A stretch of 64,000 nucleotides of DNA from contig NC_046674.1 in NCBI RefSeq assembly GCF_003369915.1, positions 28,895,657-28,959,656 on the forward strand. Direction: 5' to 3'. The notes under the pieces were generated by a model. The model was not told the origin of the DNA. It did not search any database and was given only the letters and a program-made list of their open reading frames with translations. This document shows positions 56,674 through 64,000 of the stretch, one piece after another (position 1 is the first letter of the stretch; the number at the start of each line of letters is the position of its first letter). The position numbers and the translations under genes were made by a program. The stretch comes from Drosophila miranda (lineage: Eukaryota; Arthropoda; Insecta; Diptera; Drosophilidae).

Positions 56674-57225
56674 TCAGGCGGCAAAGCTTGAGGAGCTCTC
56701 CTGGCGTAGCGGCGGCCGTGTCTCCATGCTGGAGAAGAGCATACGGGAGAGCTGTCGATGGCAGCTACGGCGCCAGCACTGGAGCCCATGCTGCAGCCGC
56801 CGGGGCAAAGCCATGGCCCAGGCGGTCACCCAGAGCAGACAGGCTCCAATGACTGTGGTGAGGATCGCCTGCGTCCAGTACTCGTACGTCAGGAAGGTGT
56901 CATCGCCGACGGGGCATATCTGCAGGACCCCAACGATGGCGCAATGGACCAGGCTCTCGATGCGGCACCACAGCTTGGTCAGCATCAGGTCGAGGACGAA
57001 GCAGCACATGATCGTCTCCAGGACCAGGGCCGTGAAATCGGGGACCTCGCTGGGTATCAGGCGCACCGCCTGCAGCACGGAAACGACGGAGACCGTGAAG
57101 AGCCAGTTGCCCAAGATGGGCGAGGGCTCCGAGGAGCAACGCCCCATCTTGAAGAAGTAGTAGTAGGAGATCCCAATCACCGAATGTAGCAGCAAGGCCA
57201 CACCCAAAGCCGACAGTCGAGTCAT
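56674..57225 (-). CDS. Small multi-pass membrane protein, 183 residues
   Basis: An intronless frame from ATG 57225. Four to five hydrophobic segments lie at about residues 6-25 (LGVALLLHSVIGISYYYFF), 40-56 (NWLFTVSVVSVLQAVRL), 64-82 (TALVLETIMCCFVLDLML), 92-105 and 117-138 (AILTTVIGACLLWVTAWAM). A basic Arg/Cys-rich and then Ser-rich cytoplasmic-type tail follows. The layout is that of a tetraspan membrane protein, but I see no tetraspanin CCG or claudin motif. No TATA box is visible upstream, unlike the secreted-protein genes. AATAAA signals (tttatt on +) are at about 56447 and 56471. Function unknown. Confidence 0.7.
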   Translation of the reverse strand: MTRLSALGVALLLHSVIGISYYYFFKMGRCSSEPSPILGNWLFTVSVVSVLQAVRLIPSEVPDFTALVLETIMCCFVLDLMLTKLWCRIESLVHCAIVGVLQICPVGDDTFLTYEYWTQAILTTVIGACLLWVTAWAMALPRRLQHGLQCWRRSCHRQLSRMLFSSMETRPPLRQESSSSFAA

Positions 57226-57580
57226 CTTTCGTTCCCTGTATCTGTATTGTTTTTAGCTACACCCTTAGTCCTGAATGCCTCAACTGATGTTTGAATCTCC
57301 CATTTTGAGGCTTAAGGCAGAGTCTACCCCAGTCACAGTCACAGTGAAAACCACAGTGACAGGCGATTATCGGTATAAGCTCCAAAACTAGCTCCAAAAT
57401 CAAGTGGGGTCCAGTCGAGGCCTTGTTTTCCTTATTTCCATTGGGCTCATTACGTGAGGAGGAGGCAAGTGGAAATGGGATATGCGGGAAGTGTTGCTCA
57501 AAAGTTGTCCGCTTACTTTCATTTTTCATTGGCGTTGAGCGTTTCCATTGGAGCAGCAGAGCAGCATCAGAGTGGAGTAG

Positions 57581-57760
57581 AGCTTTAGCTTAAAAGCTTG
57601 TCACCGATCGCAAGCAAAGTCCAAATGAAAGCTCTTTGAACAACGATCCGATCGTAGGAGAGCTGCATAGCTAACATTTAAGCTTTTGCTTAAAGCTAAT
57701 TGTGGGGCAAACTTTCAAAAACAAGCTGTTGCGATAACCGTCAGTTCTTTTAAAGCTCTC
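57581..57760. promoter_or_regulatory. AGCTTTAAAGCT-type motif cluster
   Basis: Five related words in 180 bases: AGCTTTAGCTTAAAAGCTT (57581), AAAGCTCTTTG (about 57629), TTTAAGCTTTTGCTTAAAGCT (57677-57697) and TTTTAAAGCTCTC (about 57748). They lie upstream of the minus-strand membrane-protein gene. Confidence 0.3.
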
Positions 57761-57783
57761 TCAAATCTTCAAAACTTCAAAGC

Positions 57784-57887
57784 AGTATGTACGGTCCCTT
57801 CATGCCGCATCTTTAGACTTTAACTTAAGCCCGGAAGTATGTACGGTCCCTTCATGCCGCATCTTTAGGCTTTAACTTAAGCCCGGC
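57784..57887. repeat. 52-base tandem duplication
   Basis: Two adjacent copies of a 52-base unit beginning AGTATGTACGGTCCC and ending TTAACTTAAGCCCGG, with one clear mismatch (TAGACTT versus TAGGCTT). The near identity indicates a recent duplication. Confidence 0.85.
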
Positions 57888-60800
57888 TTCGCCCCCTTTT
57901 GCTCCTCCTTCTGCACACCATTTGACATCACAATCTGTTGGTGTCCCTGTCCTTCGCTTGTTCCTGTCAGCAAGTCATAAATCTTCTACTCCGACTGAAC
58001 TTGATACATCAAAATGTTGGTCAAATTAAATTTCTTGCGCCTTGCATCGTTCTGCAGTGTCTCCTCTCCGCCCCCGTGTCTCCAGAAGCGGCTGCCAAGT
58101 AATTCGTCAAGCTGCTTTGTCCTGCTGGAGCTCCTCCATATTTTCATGGCTCCCTCTCTCGCTCTCTTTCTGTGGATGGGCGAACATTGTCTGCCTGCCT
58201 CCCCCTTTCTTTTCAACTGTTTGTCTGCCTCTTCTGGAGCTTTTGCCCGTCTCGTCTGCTCTGCCGTGGCTGCTGCTGCCTTTCATGTCAACTGCATTTT
58301 TCCTTTTGCCTTGTTGCTGTGTTGTGTGCGCTTTTTCACTGCTTTAAACCACTTAATGGGTTTTTTTTATGCGGACCTGGCTTAGACGCTGATGGGACAG
58401 GGGATGGGGAGGGGCTGTGGTGCTGTGGGGCTATGGGGAGCGCCTGGGGGCTATTCATGCTGCAGCTTTCTTGTAGCTTCATTCACAAAGACTTGCAATT
58501 CATCAAATCTCGTTAGCCTCGGCTTTTATAGAAAATCTGCAGCTGCTTTTCCTCAGCTTTTCCTCCTGCTTTGGTTTGCTTTTATTTTCGGGTTTTTGCC
58601 TCCTCAGCCACGAGGGTGCCCCGCCCATGGACACTGAGTGGGAGGAACTCATCCTTGGAATTCCGACTATCATCATCATCGCCATTGACTGGCAGCGGGG
58701 GCTTTAAGGCAACTTTTGTCCTATTCTCAGGCGCTTAACTTTAAGGGGTTTCCTTCCTTATCCCTTACCTTGAACAATCCTTATACCCACAACCAATTTG
58801 GGCTAATGAAAACCGTGTGTGTGTGTCTCTGAGATTGGAATGGAATCCATGCAACTGCTGCAACAGGCTGAGAGTCCGAGAGATACTCTGCTCAAACAAA
58901 AGCAAGCCAGCCAGTGTAGAAACCATTGTTCTGGGTGATGGGCCAGGCCATGCATCTTTAATGACACCAACCAGGTGGGCCATCGGCATACCACCAAGGG
59001 GGACACATCCTGGACACATCCGGAGTGGGCCACGAAGTAGTGGAGTGTTCCTCATAAATGTTGCAAGCCCAAGAGTCTGAGTGCTCGCCCTTTTTGCTTG
59101 ACTCATCAGCAGTTGGAACTATTAGCAGAAGAGTTACCAACACTGAAAGTTTCTAGTACTGGAAAGGATGGAAAATCTTTATATTTTTACCAACATTGAA
59201 CGTTTCAAAGCTTATTTCCAAAAACAAAACTATTTTAAATAGATTCTAATATTTGTTGACCAACACTGTCCGTTCAAAACCTGCTCGCTGTGGTTGTGTT
59301 GGGCAGAGCTCTGGCAAGCATTGTGACTGAAGGGGCTTGGCTATTCCCCTACTTTCTGCTGGTTCGGGGCTGCCTACGAGCCTCCTGGCAAAGTGCCTCA
59401 TATCACGCATAGGCAAACATTGCAGGGACCTCAAAATGCATTCAATTAACAATTTCTCTCTGGCTCTGGCTCTGGCTCTGGCATAAAACTTTGCTGGCAG
59501 AAGCAGGCGACGCCACTGGAGGGGTATGCTAGGTGGAGGCTTTTAATCAAAAACTTGCATTTACCAAGTGGCAGGGTAACTTTTTGGGCCAAGTTTTGTG
59601 GCGGCGGCGCCAGAAGTGGGTAAACTTCTCCAAATTGTGACGTCGACAAAAGTCAAATCGTGCCGACGACTCCATAGCCCTCGAGGTCTCTCACATGCGC
59701 TCCTCAATGCTGTTGCAATCAACGGGAGAACAGCGGCAAAAGCAGAAAGACTTTGGAAATACCCTTTAGTCGGAGGAAGAACGATTATTCAATCAATGTT
59801 CCTCCTCTAAGAAATATGTTTCTTTCATGGAAATCTTAGGGATCAGTGCTTGTAGAGCTATTCTCATGTGAAATGTCTTTCGAAAGTACCCCGCGGGAGT
59901 AGAGTACCCCTATTTTAGCAATGTCAGTGGGAAAGCGAGCGCCGTAAATTGCCAGGCACTGGAAAGGAAAACTCAGAGCGTTAGCCAGAATGAAGCCGAA
60001 ACCAAAGCCAAACACCCGCATGCCAAATGTAGTTCTGCCTTCTCCTACTGCAGTGCCTCACCCACTCCTCTTTCCCCATTCCCCCACTCCGCCAGTGTGC
60101 TTCTCAGGACTCTGTTTACCTAACACAGTCAGGGGCTCCAGCTCCAGCTCCAGCTTTGGCTCTGGGCCTCGTGCCATTTAGCAAAAGTAATTAAGCGTCG
60201 ATGCGTTTCATTTGTGTTACTTTTCTGGGCAATTACGGAGGAAAGTTTGAAGTTTTTCCCCAGTTTTTCCGAGTTTTGCAGTGCGGCGTAAAATGTTCAT
60301 TGTTAATTGTAGACGGGCCGGCGACTGCTGCTGCTGGGCGTGGCCCCGCTCTGAGCCCTGATGGCGTCGATAGTCTGGTGGCACAAAAGTTTTTTCCGCT
60401 TGCTGCCAAGTGTCCCGCGAAATGGTGTCCTGGTGTATCGATTGCGTGGGGCTAAAGGGACGCAACAAGTGAAAGTCCAGCAGCAGCTATGCGGAGCCGT
60501 GGGTATAAACTCATTCCATTCCCATCATCAGGCTCATCATCATCAGGGTTCAACAATTTACCAACTACCGACTCATCTCCAGATTCAGATCCAGAGCCAT
60601 CGCCAGTGCCATTGCCATCCGCATCCTCATGCTGATGGGCAGTGCAATGTGCAAAAAGTGTTTCTCATTAAAAAGTTGTTTCACAATTTTATTATCGTGT
60701 CGTTGTCGGTGATGTTGTCGTTTCTGTGCAGCTCATCCTCTTCCGTCAGGTGCGCTCTTTCATTGTCATGAGCCGGGGTGACAATGTCAATAAAGCAAAC

Positions 60801-61710
60801 TTCGCCCCAAGGCAGCAGCCACCCCACCAACCAACCACCCAGCCACACCATTCAGAGAGTGAGGGAGAGAGGGAGGAGACCAGCCCCATCATCCAACCAG
60901 CCACCAGAGCAACATCAAATTATTTTTAAATTACTTGCAAAAATGGCCAGCGCAAGGAAACACGCAAAAAGTTATAATCGTAAAAAAATATAAAAAAAAA
61001 TAATAATAAGGCGAGCAGCAGCAGAGAGAAACAAAACAAAACCGTTTACGATCCCCTTGGGAGGAAGGGGAGAGGAAAGGGGAAAGGGAGACCAGGGTCT
61101 AGTTTTGCGTAGTTTTTGAGGAAACAATTTTCACAGAAATTAAGTTTTCCAAACTCCGACTCCGACTAAGCCATGTGTGTGTGTCCGGCTCATGCATATT
61201 TGATCGTTTCATTAGCAAAATCCCTGACAAGGGATTAGCCTTTTGCCTGCCAGGACTCACAGGTTCAAAGGACTACCAGACTACCAAATATATTGGTGAC
61301 CCCAAACTCTGCGATTCCTCTTAATTTTCCCTTAATTTCCCATTATTATTCCATCAGAAAAATACACACAGTTCCTCTTGGAGTGCAGCCTTATAGAAAA
61401 ATTCACTCAGGGAACGCATTTTGTATGGGAACAAATGTCGGACTGGACAGCCACTTGGATTTGGGGATAACGATGGATCGGATTGGGCTGCACTAATAAC
61501 TGCTAATTGAGAATTCTGTTGAAGGTAGTGGCCATGTTGTGGCCGTTGTTTTTGGTCATGCTCGTTGATAATACATATTGTTCGTAGAGCACTGTAGTTA
61601 TCGCCCCATTTGCGTGATTAGATTGTCGCCTAACTCGGTCTCTCTCCGAGGTGCTCGTCATTGTGCCGTTGTGCCGCATGGGGCGGGTGTCTCTGTAGGC
61701 ATTTGTCAGT

Positions 61711-63471
61711 ATGCTCTCGAGCATAATGTCAACAAGAAGTGGATTTCTCAGACTCACGCTGCTGGTGTCGGCGGCTCTGTTTGCCCTGCTGCTGCTCCTG
61801 AACACGCTGCAACGCTCGGACCAGCTCCTGGTACCGACCCGGGCGGCCGACGTTGCCCGGAAAGAACCAAAGGCCACACCGCCGCCAGTGCAGGACGTGG
61901 AGGAGCCCATCGATGAGGCCCTGGTGCGGCAGCTGGAGCAGGAGCTGCCCGAGGTGGACTACGGCCTGTGGTATCGCGCCGCCAAGCCATTGGGCTACAA
62001 GGTGAACGCCACATGTGCCCCCTACCCGGATCCGCTCGACCTGCATCTGCACAACATTTACTGGCAGACCTTCCTCAACGGGAACGTGACCTTCCGCCTA
62101 TATGCCGCATACCTGGATCAGCGGGCGGCCGTGAAGAGCCGCATAGTGCGAGTACTGGCCACGGCCAATCAGATCGGGAACGACTTTCCGCCCACCCACT
62201 GCCAGCTGTGGTACAAGGGCAACCGGGAGCCTATCTTCGTGAAGGTCAGCGAGTTCGTCAGCGTATGGGTCAAGAACTGGGGCCACACGCCGCAGCTTAG
62301 CTATCCGCATCTGCTCAGCTGTCCGGTACCCAAAGAACTGCCCCCAAATATCCTGGACTCCCTGCCCAGCACCGTGTCCCTGGTGGTCGAGCCTTGCGAC
62401 AAGGCCAGCAACTCCCTGAGGGTGCACTTTGAGCTGCCCAAGCAGCGACCGAGCAGCAGCTCTACTTCCCTTTCCAACAGCACGGCGACCAACGCCAAAG
62501 GTCTGCTGAGCTTCGGGGTATGCCTCAAGGGCTTTGACTTTCCGTATGTGGACCTCTCGGAGCGCCTGATCGAGTGGTTTGAGCTGCAGCGACTGTTGGG
62601 CGCCTCGCGGGTTTATGCATACATGTACGACGTTCATCCGGCAGTGCAGCGGGTCCTGGACTACTACCAGCGGACGGGATACCTCGAGCTGCGGCCCCTG
62701 ACCCTGGCCAACGGTATGCCCCGGCTGCGCCACTACCAGCACATGCTGCTGCAGCAGCGCCGGCTGGTGAAGCGACTGAACGAGCTGATACCCTACAACG
62801 ACTGCTTCTACCGCAACATGTACCGGCACGACTACCTACTCAATGTGGACGTCGACGAGGTGATCATGCCGCTGGGCGAGCAGCGCACATGGCAGGATGT
62901 GGTGGAGCGAGCCCACCAGATAGAGAAGGCCAAGGGGGGGAAATGCGCCGGCAGCTTTACCTCGTTGTGTATGATCAATGCCTACTTCACGCGAGTGGTG
63001 CCCGAGGCGCACAACCACGAGGAGCAGGAGGCCGGCGAGCTGTACGTGCTGCAGCACACGCTGCGGCATCGCAACCACTCGCTGCCCGGACGTGCCACAA
63101 AGTGCTTCCACAACACTCGCTACTCCCTGACCCTGCACAACCACTTCACGCTCAAGTGGCTCTCGGGGGCCTGCAATCCGCGCACCGTCGACATCTCGGT
63201 GGCCCAGATGCAGCACTACCGGGAGCCGGATAAAAAATACGAGCTCTCCGAGCTGGTCGAGGATCGCAGTGCCTGGAGGTATGCCGAGGCCCTGCGCGCA
63301 GCCGTGGAGCAGGTGTGGCTGCACCTGGACGACGTCCAGGGCCAGAGCAACGATGCAGAGGAGCAGTCGGCGCTAGAAGCGGCCCTGGTCGAGGAGCAGG
63401 AGTCGGACCTGGAGCAGCAGCAGCAGCAACAGATGATGCTGCATCCCCCAGTGCCCGTCGCTAAGAAATAG
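61711..63471 (+). CDS. Glycosyltransferase family 92 (DUF23) type II membrane protein, 586 residues
   Basis: A complete intronless frame. A short cytoplasmic N-terminus, a signal anchor (about residues 12-30, LRLTLLVSAALFALLLLL) and a stem give the usual Golgi type II layout. An in-frame ATG five codons later (61726) is equally possible. The GT92 domain runs from about residue 265 to 530: VCLKGFDFPYVDLSERLIEW, GASRVYAYMYD, DYLLNVDVDEVIMP (DxD at about residues 380-382, the metal/nucleotide-sugar site), then CAGSFTSLCMINAYFTR, conserved Cys and His residues and HYREP. The C-terminus is acidic with a short Q run. Family members transfer galactose to glycans (C. elegans GALT-1). I recall D. melanogaster CG11384 as a member; orthology is not tested. 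Confidence 0.92.
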   Translation: MLSSIMSTRSGFLRLTLLVSAALFALLLLLNTLQRSDQLLVPTRAADVARKEPKATPPPVQDVEEPIDEALVRQLEQELPEVDYGLWYRAAKPLGYKVNATCAPYPDPLDLHLHNIYWQTFLNGNVTFRLYAAYLDQRAAVKSRIVRVLATANQIGNDFPPTHCQLWYKGNREPIFVKVSEFVSVWVKNWGHTPQLSYPHLLSCPVPKELPPNILDSLPSTVSLVVEPCDKASNSLRVHFELPKQRPSSSSTSLSNSTATNAKGLLSFGVCLKGFDFPYVDLSERLIEWFELQRLLGASRVYAYMYDVHPAVQRVLDYYQRTGYLELRPLTLANGMPRLRHYQHMLLQQRRLVKRLNELIPYNDCFYRNMYRHDYLLNVDVDEVIMPLGEQRTWQDVVERAHQIEKAKGGKCAGSFTSLCMINAYFTRVVPEAHNHEEQEAGELYVLQHTLRHRNHSLPGRATKCFHNTRYSLTLHNHFTLKWLSGACNPRTVDISVAQMQHYREPDKKYELSELVEDRSAWRYAEALRAAVEQVWLHLDDVQGQSNDAEEQSALEAALVEEQESDLEQQQQQQMMLHPPVPVAKK

Positions 63472-64000
63472 TCCTAACACACCAAAAATAGTTTTAGCAT
63501 TATTGTGTATTTTTTTTCTAGTTATAGTTCTTGCTTAAACACCTATACTCAGAAGCTCAGTAGCTCAGAAGTCTGAAGCCCCTCAGCCAAATAGTAAAGT
63601 GATTTTCCAAGCGATGTCTCGCCCTCAAAAAACGTGAAAGAATGCACTTGCTTGGGGGCCTAATCGTGGTGCTATGTCTGGTTGTTCCATTGACACCTCA
63701 TCCATCACACTCAACTCACCACTCTGTTTTTTGGGTGCTGTGATAATGATTAGCGATTGATTATACTACGAATGTGTTGGGGAGTTCCGGCTCGAAGAAC
63801 TTTAATTAGAAGCTGCCGTAGGCCCTTATCTAATCGAGTCGAGGTGCGAGATCTGCGGCACTCTCACTCCGAGCACATATCACATCGCTTTAGTGGGGAA
63901 TGCCATGGCTATGTCAATCGATTGAAGTCGGAAATATGTGCAAACATATTACACATCTATTTTCTATCCAACTATCAAGTACAGACCCAATAATCAATGA
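63472..64000. other. 3' flank of the glycosyltransferase gene
   Basis: No further gene is recognised before the window ends. A short ORF at 63757-63993 has no supporting context. Confidence 0.4.

Larger units (their letters stand above)
57230..61290. other. Intergenic, about 4 kb
   Basis: Contains the AGCTTTAAAGCT-type cluster (57581-57760), a 52-base tandem duplication (57784-57887) and an AAAAAAATATAAAAAA stretch near 60983. The ORFs are short and unconvincing. Confidence 0.5.

Noticed and set aside
62098-63324. Long minus-strand ORFs opposite the glycosyltransferase
   Set aside because: Antisense shadows of a GC-rich coding exon; the + strand has the full GT92 motif series.

Overview
This window is insect nuclear DNA, almost certainly from a Drosophila species. 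Supporting signs are short introns with GTAAGT-type donors, long CAG (opa) runs in coding sequence, TATA-driven genes for low-complexity secreted proteins, TATCGATA (DRE) elements, and DINE-1/INE-1-like repeats carrying the GTCTGTCCGTCC microsatellite. The repeat family and an old 17.6/297-like retroelement fit the obscura group, and the gene content makes the X (Muller A) plausible. Species and chromosome are inferences I could not test.

Region 1 (1-7.8 kb, + strand) is the 3' end of a large gene: a terminal exon entered at 987, and one reading frame running to 3924 that is interrupted only by an in-frame TGA (1120-1122) and an in-frame TAG (3169-3171). The TGA can be removed by a typical 60-nt intron (1091-1150) that keeps frame. 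No comparable splice rescues the TAG, and a 250-codon protein-like extension follows it, so stop-codon readthrough is the best explanation. About 3.9 kb of AT-rich 3' UTR follows. A seven-finger C2H2 protein gene lies at 7982-8977.

Region 2 (9.4-18 kb) is a transposon graveyard. It holds a LOA/I-type non-LTR fragment, two long DINE-like copies facing each other, a decayed gypsy-group (17.6/297-like) LTR element inserted in one of them, and a third DINE-like copy inserted inside that LTR element. A fourth, short DINE-like copy lies near 25.2 kb.

Region 3 (22-57.3 kb) is dominated by seven minus-strand genes for secreted, low-complexity proteins rich in Q, H, G, S, P or Y, plus one minus-strand multi-pass membrane protein. 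Most of the seven have a TATA box, a signal peptide (often split by an intron after 5-20 codons) and a nearby AATAAA. Two share an N-terminal HKYLP motif. This looks like a cluster of cuticle, eggshell or other extracellular-matrix genes. A small plus-strand candidate gene at 43.2 kb encodes a 91-residue peptide with hydrophobic segments at both ends.

Region 4 (57.3-64 kb) is mostly intergenic, with a complete intronless GT92 (DUF23) glycosyltransferase at 61711-63471 on the + strand. I saw no tRNA, rRNA or CRISPR. The remaining long gaps hold microsatellites, DRE sites and palindromic AGCTTTAAAGCT-type clusters but no gene I can defend. Most splice sites given were inferred by eye from consensus and phase, without transcript evidence.
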